Origin: Dermatemys mawii
Taxonomy: Eukaryota > Chordata > Testudines > Dermatemydidae
Assembly (NCBI GenBank): GCA_007922305.1
Contig: ML677334.1
Location: 15,091,360 to 15,155,359, forward strand
Length of the DNA: 64,000 nucleotides
Reading direction: 5' to 3'
The notes beneath the pieces were generated by a model. It was not told the origin of the DNA. It saw only the letters and a list, made by a program, of their open reading frames with translations, and ran no database searches. Shown one piece after another: positions 36,586-46,234 of this stretch; position 1 is the first letter of the stretch; the number at the start of each line of letters is the position of its first letter. Position numbers and translations under genes: made by a program.

Positions 36586-37878
36586 ATGATAGACAATGAA
36601 CTGATGAGTTCCTCACTATCTCCCTCGATTCCCACAGCATTAATGGCTGTAACATTAAGTGTGTCTGTGGGGGAAGGGGTTTTATAACACCCTGATGCAT
36701 ATTTGTGTAATAAGCTTCTTGTTGCTTCATATCTGAAAAGAGCAGCTGATAACACAGTAGAATTGAGGTCACTTGGTCCCACTGCAATAGAATGGCACTG
36801 TAGTTCCCCTCCCCCGCCCCCCAATAAGAGGACACCTGAGTATATTGTCTGTGCGGGGGTGGGCAGAGGAACTGAGCTTCTTGTCATGGCAACCCAACCA
36901 AAGAGAAGGAAAGACCCACCTTTTCCCCCTTGATTCCCTCTCTTGGAAGGAGATAGCAATCCACTGAACTGCTACCCTTGTCCAGCAGAAACATACCAGG
37001 TAGATAGCAGGGTATAGTCTGGTGGCACAGAGTCGTGGTGCCTTCAAAGGTTTGCCAATAACGAAGAAGCTTTGGATTATACTGAGAAACCTAACCCAAA
37101 TTCTGCCCCTGTTTAGGATTGTCCATCACTGATTCAAAGGAGTTTAAATAGATCCTTTTTTGTTGCAATATTTTTTTTCTGAATCTGTCATCAAAGTCCT
37201 GAATTCACATAAGATACCACAATTTTAATTTGATGTTAAACCTATTGCATTTTTGTCATATTTTTACCCTTATCTCAGGGACAGATATAATAAAACCTGG
37301 AAAAAATTAAAGCTTTCGTCTGATGTGAACCTGCTTTTCTTATTAAATTGATCTTCTAATTTGTGAGTGTTGCTCCCCTCCCTCCCATCCCTTCCCTTCC
37401 GGTCTTTAATAAAGTCAGATTGGAGGGTGGGGAGCCTTTACATCTTACACTTTAATTAGCTGATCCTTTGCAATAGAAACTTTAAAGTAAACTTGTAAAT
37501 TATTTAGGAAACATGCATTCAATTTTTGAAATAAGGGAACTAATCATTTTCTATCATCAGGTAGCGATACTTCAGGATCATAGGAAGGGAGAAAATAACA
37601 AGAGAGCTCCTTACTCATTATATCAAGTTACAAATGAGAATAAATCAAAAAACAAATTGTAAACCACACCAGAGAAAATACCTATTTACATGTCTTGACT
37701 GGCTGTTGTACAGTGTCCATTGTACTGTTTAGCTCATGTGGCTTTATCTGATTTGACTTTCATGATAGCCTACATCAGTGTTGTCCTTTTTGCTATCATA
37801 GAATTCTATGATCCTGTAATAGCTGAGAATGGTGCCCTGTTTTAAGAGAATGTTAAATTTTCGAAATCAGACATGCAA
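36586..37878. other. unassigned DNA
   Basis: Overlapping frames on both strands at 36528-37047 (up to 143 codons) were examined and have no domain. A C-rich run lies at 37374-37400. No named repeat recognised. Confidence 0.45.
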
Positions 37879-38390
37879 AATTTAGGAAATGGCAGAATTA
37901 AGGTTTCCTCTGCAAAACCTCTCCATGTCTGTCTTCTAACCCCAGCTCCTACTCTATCTCCTTGCTCAGACAGTCCTTATATCTGCTCTACCCAGTTCCT
38001 TGTCCAGTCTTAGTCTTCCTCCCACTCCATTGGATCTCAGTGCCCTCACCCCAGTTTTTCTCCCCACTAGTTCCTAGTCCTTATCTCCTTGTCCAGTCAG
38101 TCCCAGTCACTTCCAGTCTGCTTGTCCCCATGTATTTCATCTGCCGTCCCCTCCCACACCCCAGGTTTGGCTCTTGCCCCTTCTGCATTGGAGATAGGTT
38201 GCTTCCCTCTCCATGCAACTTGGATGCCAGCAGGGGGAGCATTGAGAGCACAGATACAAGTCTCTCTGCTTTCAGTTCTGGTGCCCAGTGACGTGGCACA
38301 GCTCACAGCAGCAACTGCATGAAAATTCTGTTCTGCACCTGCAGTCCCAGGTTGGAGCATGCTTAGTGCAGATGGAATCTTCAGACTTGT
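37879..38390 (+). repeat. C-rich interspersed repeat with hairpin-type head
   Basis: The head AGGAAATGGCAGAATTAAGGTTTCCTCTGCAAAACC matches GGAAATGGCAAAGTTAAGGTTGCTTGCACAACC at 58977-59010. The body is a CT-rich stretch of 'cctagtccttatctccttgtccagtc' type, followed by CAGTTCTGGTGCCCAGTGACGTGGCACAGCTC and GCAGTCCCAGGTTGGAGCATGCTTAGTGCAGATGGAATCTTC. I recognise these end phrases as repetitive in sauropsids. Overlapping frames on both strands (to 109 codons) are by-products. Confidence 0.5.
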
Positions 38391-39000
38391 CTACGTGAAA
38401 ATTTAGTTTGTTACAAGCTCAAGTATGAATCTGCCACACTAACCTTCCTCTTTTAAACAGGACTAGCTCAAAGCCTACTGCTGTGAACTAACTGGTTGCA
38501 TAGAAAAGCCCTTAGAGCATTTAGGTCTAAATCTTTAACTTTCCATTGAATATGTGTGAACTGAGATTTTTCAGCACTTAAATTTGGCAGACTGTTAGGT
38601 CAATTTCCATGGGTTTAGAAGAGGCACATACCAGATACCAGGGAGACCTGTTCTGCCAAATATGAAGTGCTGGACCATTTTTTCCCAAAAAATCTTGAGG
38701 TAGAATCTGGAATGGAAAATTTCAGTTGTAATAATTAATTTGGCAAGATTATAAGCAACTGAAAGCCATATCTTATTTTGAGCAGCATAGGGTCCCCTAT
38801 AGTAAAGGTTTCCTGTCTGCTCCAGCTATAGCCTTGCTTTACATGAACGTGAGTTAACATGTCAGAAGCGTCAACATCATTTACAGGATCCAAAGTCTCA
38901 TTTTCCAAAGTGACTTAGTCACTTCTTTCTAAATGTTCAGACGTACACACGTGACTTTGGAGCCATAAGTAAGCTTTATTTCTGTCTCATTTACAAGCCT
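38391..39000. other. unassigned DNA, possibly starting with a miniature element
   Basis: About 38379-38515 starts GACTTGTCTACGTGAAAATTTAG and ends TGCATAGAAAAGCCCTTAGAGC, a pattern like turtle miniature elements with 'cttgtctaca' ends. The rest shows nothing recognisable. Confidence 0.4.
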
Positions 39001-39900
39001 TGTCATAAGTATAAAGTAACCTAGAATTCTTAACTGTAAGAGGTTAAGAAGCTAAAAGAAACCTGGTTGGCACCTGACCAAAAGAACCAATGGGGACTGA
39101 AGATGCTTTCAAATCGGCGGGAGGGAAGCTTTTGTCTGTGTGCTTTGTGGCTTGTTTGCTTTGGGTATTTCAAAGGAGCCAGATGAGTTTCTTCTCTTCA
39201 TTTAATTCTGTATTTCTAAACAGCACAAGGAGTAAGTAAATAGGCAGGTAAGGTGGTTTAACTTTTATATTTGTTTCTCACTTGTGAATTTCTCAGGTTT
39301 TTAGGGATATTTCTGTGTTTTCTCTGTAACTTTGAAACTCAGCAGAGGGGGGAATTCCTCTGTGGTGTGGGTTTTTTCCTTTGATTCTTTGTGACTGCAA
39401 AGTGTTTTCCACTGATTCTTATAGAGATACATTCTTTCTTTCTTTTTTTCCTTTAGTTACAATATTTATTTTAAGAGCTGACTGTTTTTTTTTCCATTGT
39501 GTAGGATCCAGCTTTGGATCAGCTCATCTAGGAAAAATGGTGGGGGGGTTATTCTCAAACCTTTCCCAGGAAGGAGGTAGAGGCTTGGAATTATTGTTTT
39601 AGAGATCCAGGTTTGGATCAGGTTCCCTTTGTAGAATTGGTGAGGAGTTTTTCTCAAGCCTTTCCCAGGAAGGGAGGTATAGGCTTGGGGGGATTTTGGA
39701 GACAGAGGGGGGCTCCAAGTGGCCCTGCCACTAATTCTTGGGGTATGCTTGGTGGTGGCAGCATACTGTTCCAGACACAGGAGCAACTTGTGTCTTGGAG
39801 AAGTTTTAACCTAAGCTGGTAAAATAAGCTTAGGGGGTCTTTTCATGCAGGTCCCCACATCTGTACCCTAGAGTTCAGAGTGGGGAGGGAACCCTTGACA
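39001..39900 (+). mobile_element. solo LTR (900 bp) with 5-bp target duplication
   Basis: Starts TGTCATAAGTATAAAG and ends GGAACCCTTGACA, with inverted ends TGTCA/TGACA. The five bases before (38996-39000) and after (39901-39905) are both AGCCT, a perfect target-site duplication. Internal landmarks GTTAAGAAGCTAAAAGAAACCTGGTTGGCACCTGACCAAAA and AGTTTTAACCTAAGCTGGTAAAATAAGCTTAGGGGGTC mark a turtle LTR family. No internal region lies on either side, so this is a solo LTR. The length of the duplication fits Ty3/Gypsy or class II/III endogenous retroviruses. It contains a tandem duplication at about 39507-39690, described separately. Confidence 0.92.
39507..39690 (+). repeat. tandem duplication inside the LTR
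   Basis: Unit 1 (about 39507-39594) and unit 2 (about 39604-39690) share GATCCAG-TTTGGATCA, a GGTG(A/G)GG block, TTCTCAA(A/G)CCTTTCCCAGGAAGG and GAGGTA(G/T)AGGCTTGG, with roughly a tenth to a fifth of sites different. Confidence 0.85.
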
Positions 39901-39935
39901 AGCCTGAAGGAGAATAATCACAAGGTTCAGCCCTT

Positions 39936-40010
39936 CCCCACTAAGTGGCTTAAAGTATTTTACAAACATAAAGGAATGAAGCTTCATATGCCCTCTTTGA
40001 GGCTACTCTC
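39936..40010 (+). repeat. MIR-like 3' tail
   Basis: GGCTTAAAGTATTTTACAAACATAAAGGAATGAAGC resembles the MIR 3' phrase 'aaagcactttacaaacattaatgaatgaagc'. Short and diverged. Confidence 0.45.
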
Positions 40011-40477
40011 AGTGAGTCTTTCTTACCCTCATCATTCCTCTCTCATCCTTCATTATTCCTCCCCTATAGCCCCTTCATTGTTCCTGCTTCTTCCTATCTG
40101 GTCCTTGGCAATTCTTTTTCTTTGCTGTTTCTGCCCCTGAAATCTGCAGTGTGGTTCATGGATTAAGGCACACCAGCTCCTCCAGGCTTGGTTGGCTCTC
40201 TTGCTGTCTAGGACAAGAATGTTATGAAGTTGATAGGCAGCAACCAGAGATAAGCATCTAACATCACAAAGTTTTTGTCATTTCCTGTGACAAGTTATAT
40301 CAGGGAGCTGTTGACATCACTGCATTTTTGTGTCCTCTCCCGTGATAAGATATGCCTGGATCAAAAGTGTGTCAGCTACTTCGAATCTGTTTTACCAGTC
40401 TCCTCTGCAGCCCCAGGTACCTTCACAGGTTATGGTTCTCAGAACAAGATACACGACACTCAATGGAAGCAGGGTTT
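40011..40477. other. unassigned DNA
   Basis: A CT-rich stretch at 40020-40140 and nothing else that I recognise. Confidence 0.45.
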
Positions 40478-40635
40478 TCCAGTGCTTAGAACAGGGGCCT
40501 GGAAATGGGGATGTCTTTATTCTGCTCCTGGCTCAGCTGTTCTGGATGGCTCACTTTTTGCCTCAGCTTCTCCATCTGTAAATTGGGGCTAATAACACTG
40601 CTCTACAGCCAAAATGCTTCTGAAATAAATGTAGT
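40478..40635 (+). repeat. MIR-type SINE
   Basis: ACAGGGGCCTGGAAATGGGGATGTCTTTATTCTGCTCCTGGCTCAGC, then TTTTTGCCTCAGCTTCTCCATCTGTAAATTGGGGCTAATAACACTGC, quoted as landmarks, match the 'ttcctggctctgccac ... cctcagtttccccatctgtaaaatgggg' core and tail of MIR. Confidence 0.8.
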
Positions 40636-41105
40636 CAAACTTTACTAATTCTGGGTCACTGAGAACGAAACTGATGCTTAAAATTGTTGAGTGGCTCTAG
40701 TTTTCAAGATATGCTATTGGGTCAGTATATACGACCCTTGACATGGGAATGGCAGAGGATAAGTGAGTTATAAAGGGAAGAGACCTCAATTTAAACCAGA
40801 AATGACTAAAATACATCTTTGACTGGATCTATGAATAAATCTATGACTGGGTTTGGACAGTACTTGCTTTTTAGGCAAAACAATGAATGATGCAATCTGA
40901 AGCTGGTATTGTGTCATACATGATATGAATTGCATCATGTTATTCGTAGAAGTCATGGATGATGCAATCATAACGAAGCTTACATCACTCTGCTGAACAA
41001 ATTGCCCTATAGCAGCTCTAGAAATCATACAGTGTCGTGCTCTCTTATTTGTCAGTGTTTGATTTTGCAAAGGGACACATTTCTGTTTAGCCAAAGTGAG
41101 CAGAG
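40636..41105 (+). other. 5' flank of the unclassified transposon
   Basis: Non-coding leader of the transposase-like gene that starts at 41106. It has a TATAAAG at 40769-40775 and the three-site motif cluster at 40887-40968. GGCTCTAGTTTTCAAGATAT (40693-40712) is an imperfect inverted match, with two small gaps, to ATATCTTAGAAACAGTAGCC (43019-43038) beyond the gene. These may be terminal or subterminal inverted repeats. The true element ends are not fixed. Confidence 0.45.
40887..40968. promoter_or_regulatory. three ATGATGCAAT sites (ATF4-C/EBP response-element type)
   Basis: A perfect 10-mer ATGATGCAAT occurs at 40887-40896 (+), as its reverse complement ATTGCATCAT at 40929-40938, and again at 40959-40968 (+). 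The core TGATGCAAT / ATTGCATCA is identical to the amino-acid-response (C/EBP-ATF composite) element known from the CHOP (DDIT3) promoter. The cluster lies about 140-220 bases before the start codon. Seen directly: three exact sites. Inferred: binding by ATF4-C/EBP heterodimers, or alternatively repeated binding sites for the element's own transposase. Confidence 0.6.
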
Positions 41106-42800
41106 ATGCCTCATACTTGTGTGAACAGTGCAGATAACTTCTGCTATGTTTGTGGTGAATTGACTTTTGCATCACAAAAGCGCAGTCTAACCACTATGGT
41201 TAAGAAAGCCTATCACCTTTATTTTGGCTGCAAAATTGGAGATCAGGACAAGAGGTGGGCCCCACACATATGCTGCAAGACTTGTACAACAAATCTTCGC
41301 CAGTGGTTGAACAGGAAAAGGAAATCTATGCCTTTTGCAGTGCCAATGATTTGGAGAGAGCCAACAGATCATACCAGCAATTGTTACTTCTGCATGGTGC
41401 CTGCAGTTGGGAAAGGTGTGTCAAAGAAGAAAAAGTGGACTGTGCATTATCCAAACATTCCATCAGCTATACGCCCAATACCCCACGGAGAAGGACTGCC
41501 TGTTCCTGATGCACCAGAATCATTCTCACTTGAGTCAGAGGAGGAAGAGGAAGAGGATGAAACTTCTGGTCCTGAACCATCAGTGTCACAGGACCCACAT
41601 TTTCTCCCATCCTCCTCCTCTGAACCACACCTCATAACACAAGCTGAACTGAATGACCTTGTCAGGGATTTGGAACTACCCAAGAGTAAGGCAGAGCTGT
41701 TGGGCTCCAGACTACAGCAGTGGAATCTCCTGGCAGGTGATGTTAGGGTTTCCATGTTCCGTGACCATCAAAAGGATCTTGTCCCATTCTTCTTCATGGA
41801 AGGTGATCTTGTAGCCTGCAACAACATCGATGGTGTGAAGACAGCCCTCAACATCATTCACGATGTAGATGAGTGGAGACTCTTCATTGATTCATCGAAG
41901 ACGAGTCTTAAAGCTGTTTTGCTGCATAATGGCAATATTTTGCCATCAATTCCAGTTGGTCATGCAGTCCATATGAAGGAAACCTATGACAACATGAAAC
42001 AACTTTTGAGGTGCATAAACTATGACCAACATCAGTGGCAGCTTTGGGCGATTTGAAGGTTGTTGCTCTCTTGCTTGGTCTGCAGACTGGATACACAAAG
42101 TACGGCTGTTTTCTCTGCGAATGGGATAGTCGTGCAAGAGATTCCCACTACATCAAGAAAGACTGGCCACTCCGACAGTCATTGGAGCCTGGGAGGAAAA
42201 GTGTTCAGCATCCACCACTTATTGAATCAAGGAGGATTTTGTTACCACCCTTACACATCAAGCTGGGTCTGATGAAGAACTTTGTCAAGGCCTTTGACAA
42301 AACAGAAGCAGCTTTCAAGTACTTCTGTGGAAAATTTCCAAGGTTAAGTGAAGCCAAGATAAAGGAAGGTGTCTTTGTTGGTCCTCAGATTCGTGAACTT
42401 CTTCAGGATGATGCATTTGACCATGCACTGCGTGGCAAGGAAAAGACGGCATGGAAAGCCTTCCAGTCAGTGGCAATACACTTTCTCAGAAACAACAAGG
42501 CAGACAACTACAGGTTGTTGGTGGAAAACCTCCTCAAGGCATACAAAAGCCTTGGTTGTAACATGTCACTAAAGATACATTTTTTTGCACTCTCATCTAG
42601 ATTTTTTTCCACCGAACTGCGGAGCAGTGAGCGACGAGCACGGCGAGCGATTTCACCAGGACATTGCAACAATGGAGAAACGCTATCAGGGCAAATGGAG
42701 CCCATCAATGTTTGCAGTCTGTTGCTGGACAGTGACAAGAGATGCTCCATTTAATGAATACAAGAGACAAGCCAAGAAGCACCGAGTAGACACTGAATAG
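41106..42800 (+). pseudogene. transposase-like protein of an unclassified DNA transposon, two frameshifts
   Basis: This is the longest coding sequence in the window, about 560 codons in three consecutive frames. Frame 1 (41106 to about 42046) starts MPHTCVNSADNFCYVC. It has a Cys-rich N-terminus: C13-x2-C16, C42, C56/C57 with C60, and C93-x2-C96, like a zinc-binding DNA-recognition domain. An acidic patch (about residues 142-156) is followed by a block with WRLFIDSSKTSLKAVLLHNG (Asp262). Frame 2 continues with GDLKVVALLLGLQTGYTKY, a CFLCEWDSRAR motif, LPPLHIKLGLMKNFVKAFDK and FVGPQIRELL. Frame 3 ends with a SDEHGERFHQD motif, RYQGKW and the stop at 42798-42800. Single-base indels near 42043-42049 and in the T7 run at 42580-42586 join the frames; no other stop interrupts. 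Asp in IDSS, Asp in GDLK and acidic residues in DEHGERFHQD could form a DDE/D-type site (inference). I have seen similar proteins annotated as uncharacterised in many animals but cannot assign a superfamily. Inactive as it stands, but little decayed. Confidence 0.8.
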
Positions 42801-43143
42801 GACTAAACTATGTACATATTTTTTTTTTGCCTTTTGTTTCATAATACATTTTATTTATATAACCCTTTTGCTGATTTTTAAGGTGTTACATAAAGAGGAC
42901 AGGTGAAATATTATCATGTAAAGCAACCATAAACACATGAAAAGACCTAGGTTTACAATTTATGATTAAAACTCTACTATCTACACAATATACATAGATA
43001 TAAAATGTGAAAACTTAAATATCTTAGAAACAGTAGCCAATCTGTTGTTTTATTTGTCATATTTGAATTCAGCACATCAAAATACATAATAAATATCACA
43101 TTTTATCTCTGAAGCAGACGACTTCTAAAAAGTTGTAGACCAG
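42801..43143 (+). other. 3' flank of the unclassified transposon
   Basis: AT-rich sequence after the stop codon, with a T9 run and several 'ttatttatat' stretches. It carries the inverted partner (43019-43038) of the 5' flank motif. The element presumably ends before the LTR-like sequence that starts at about 43144. Confidence 0.4.
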
Positions 43144-44291
43144 TGTAATACTTGTGAAAGTCTGTATCTTCATGTTCATCCGTTTTACAAAACTCAAAAA
43201 TCTTGTACAAATCATGCCTTGTGAGATATCATTTGAAAATTTATAATTATTAATATATTATATCTGTATATCTATATCTATATATCTATATCTATATAAT
43301 ATAATTTATATTACTATTATTATACTAGTAAAATGTGTGTACCAATATTGTATGTAATGTTATAAGATTCTACTATATGACATTTCTGAGATATCCTCCA
43401 ATTTTAGAAAAGTAGGCAAAAACCAGTTCTTCAGAGACAAAGGTAAACTGATGCCTCAGCCAGATGTCTACAAAATCAAATGGACTGTCACCTGGTTAAG
43501 TGGCTATTCTTTGGTAGGAAAAAGGGTGTGAGTGAAAAATTTACATCCCAGGTAAACAGACTGGTTGTTGTCAGAACCCCAGCTGGAGATGATTCTCAAA
43601 GAGAAGGAAAATATAAAAATGAAGAAAATACCAGTCTCCCTCATCTCTACTCACAGCATCAACAGCATTTGAAAGACAAACCCCCGGCCAAAAAAAAAAA
43701 AAAGCATTGCTGAACTGGGTGAGGAATCCTGGCTGAGGCAATCCAGCCAGAGAGCTGTAAGAATATGGTGAGGAAACCCTTTTTGCTTTGAATTTACTTA
43801 GTTTGTTAAGTTAGATATTAGTTTGCATTTTACCTTTTATTTGTCTAATTCTGACTTTTATGCCTCATAACTTGTAATCACTTAAAGTCTCTCTCTCCAT
43901 AGTTAATATACTTGTTTTATTATTTTATCTAAACCAGTGTGTGTTTGAATTAAAGTGTTTGGGGAAACTTCATTTGAGATAATTGAAAATATGGACAGAT
44001 CCCATTAGCAAAATGATGAGTTTGTATTTTCCACAAGGAAAGAGATGGGAACATTTCTGGGAATAAGTCTGGTATTGGGAATTTGCTGGTGTAACTCTAC
44101 AATATAATTCAGGAGTGGCTGGCTGAGAGCACTCATATTACTCAGCTGGAAGAAATTTACATGCTATTGGCTGTGGGAGCAGGCCTGCAGTGGTTATTCT
44201 CACATCAAAGCAGTGTAAAAGGACCCCATGTTCGAGAACTGAGGGGACGCAACTGTCCAACAGTCCAGGTTATACCTGGGGAAATGACACA
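43144..44291 (+). mobile_element. LTR-like repeat
   Basis: Starts TGTAATACTTGTGAAAGTCTG and ends near GGGAAATGACACA. Landmarks recalled from a turtle LTR family occur in order: AAATCATGCCTTGTGAGATATCATTTGAAAA, GGTAAACTGATGCCTCAG, CACCTGGTTAAGTGGCTATTCTTTGG, AACAGACTGGTTGTTGTCAGAACCCCAGC, GAGAGCTGTAAGAATATGGTGAGGAAA, AAACCAGTGTGTGTTTGAATTAAAGTGTTTGGGGAAACT and AATTCAGGAGTGGCTGGCTGAGAGC. I see no target duplication, and the exact ends are tentative. Confidence 0.6.
43261..43310. repeat. (TATATC)n simple repeat
   Basis: Interrupted TATATC/TATC units with AT-only flanks. Confidence 0.9.
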
Positions 44292-46234
44292 ATACCTCTC
44301 CCTTTTTCCCCCATTTAAAGTTCTTTGAACTTCTATTCACTGAAAATTCAAGTGCAAGCCACAACTTAGATAATGGGACTAAATGTAGGCCAAATGATAC
44401 TATTTCAGTCAAATGTGAAAGAGAAAAAATGTGGTAAATACACTTTATGGGACAAATCCATCTCACTGTAATCACTGAGTGATCCAGTTTCTTCTAGTGG
44501 GACTACTTCTGTTTTTGAGGCAATCTGGGTTTAGCCCACATGCAAAGGTCAAGTCATGGATTGTAAATAACATGGGGAGTGTGTGCATTTTTAAGGTAAT
44601 AGAGTAAAAGTGGTCCTTTAAAGTTGCTCCTTTTTTATCTTGGAGCCATTAATAAGAATGACGGACAAAACTCCAGAACAACACTTCTAGTGCTACCTCT
44701 AACCATTCGTATCCCAGGATCTGACAAGCTTTCTTTCCTTATACATGCATTTTTGATGGTGACAGTCAGGAATTGCAAAGCACTTTGGTGGCGATAGCCT
44801 GTTAAGTGCCATGTTTTATCTTTGAGATTCTTTGTTTTTGATGCTAACATGGAAGAAAAGAAAGGAAAAAAAGTTTCGTAGGTATGTATTGAAAATGTGA
44901 AAAAAAAACAAACAGTAACAGTGCAGGTCCATTAGATGTGGAGAATTGGGGCATTAGGGATAGTAGGGCAGACACTATTGATGCAAATTTTAGACCAGAT
45001 CATTGGCTGATGTATGTTAGCTCTGTTGACTTCAGTGAAGCTATGCTGATTTACACCAGCTCAGGATCTGGCTCCTCAAATCTAAATGCCTCTCCACCCC
45101 ACAAATCTCACTGTGGTTGTAAGAAATTAGGAGACCAGCCTAAATACAATCATTTAATGGACTGAAAGTGATAGGTAAGAGAAGTAATTCCCTTTCATTT
45201 TTTTTCTTTTAAAAGGCCAATGAGAAGGAAAAATAAAATGAGAACCTGTCAATGCTGGTGTCAGTGGGTTCTTTGATGTTGAGTCAGAACAGAAATTAAA
45301 GAAAAACAAATTCCCTACCCTACCAAAAATAACATCCATTGAGGAAAATCAGTATAGTATCTTGCAAGCAAGGGCAACATCTGTATATGCATGTTGCAAA
45401 CAGTTGACCTGATCCTTCCAATCTCATTTACATTCTGACTGGAATTGATATAATTGTAATCAGAATGCTTTCAGGAGCCTGGACTCAGTTTCAGGATTTG
45501 TAATGAAAATTCAAACTAAGCAACTTTTCAGCTTTGGAACAAAAGAAATCAAGTTGAAAAGTAACTTTTATGAGGTATATCCTGTTTTCGTAGGAGAAAT
45601 TACTGCTCATGGGATCAGCACCTGAGCAGACCTGCTGGGAAAGTTGGCAAATATTGCAAAACTGTCAACACCATTGGTAAGGCTCTGTTGTGGTTTGTTT
45701 TCTGTTTTTATTTTGTGTTTGTTTTTAAGCCCTCTCCACACTGGAGAAATCTGCTCTGTTGGAAGTACATCAGCGCAGTGACATCAGTGTAAACCCCTAA
45801 TGTTGGAACATGATACTGGTAGAAAGCAGGGCTTATGAGTGTAGCTGACTCCAGTAATTCATCAGATTAAGTCACACCTGTCTAACCCCAATTTCGTACT
45901 GGTGCAGCACATCTACATTAGATATTTGCACTAGTGTCACTATGTCAATTTCCTAATATAGACTGTCCCTTAGGATCTGATACTGAGAGATATAGAATGC
46001 TTGCAAGCCATATTTAATTCACCTCTTGAATATTGTAATGCATATAATTCAGTTCTGTTGTCCCCAGTTTTATTTTGCTGGCAGGTAAAAGAGGAAGAAG
46101 GAAACACAGACTAAAATGTGATTAATAACAACTTTAAAAGGACTGTAACCCTTTGTGCTCTATGAGCCAAATTCTTCTCTTGTGCAATGCCACTGAAGTG
46201 AACAGGATTTCATTGGTGTAACAGAAGGCAGATG
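44292..46234. other. unassigned DNA with degraded miniature repeats
   Basis: 44985-45080 (GTTGACTTCAGTGAAGC ... TTTACACCAGCTCAGGATCTGGC) and 46165-46224 (GAGCCAAATTCTTCTCTTG ... TTTCATTGGTGTAACAG) are copies of the palindromic family. 45725-45965 begins CCCTCTCCACACTGGAG and ends ATATAGACTGTCCCTTA, resembling a miniature element with 'ctctacac' ends. 45960-46080 contains a weak CR1/L3-like phrase. No gene. Confidence 0.5.

Noticed and set aside
36528..37047. Overlapping frames of 143, 92, 91 and 76 codons on both strands
   Set aside because: Frames on both strands over the same bases with no domain are a composition effect.
37962..38360. Frames of 72-109 codons on both strands
   Set aside because: They cover a C-rich interspersed repeat; Pro/Ser/Leu-rich low-complexity translation.
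41106..42800. Reading the transposase-like gene as a host gene with short introns
   Set aside because: The frame breaks are single-base shifts without GT...AG intron boundaries, one of them in a T7 run.
44979..44987. TGATGCAAA, another ATF4-type site
   Set aside because: Single occurrence without nearby partners or gene; expected by chance in 64 kb.
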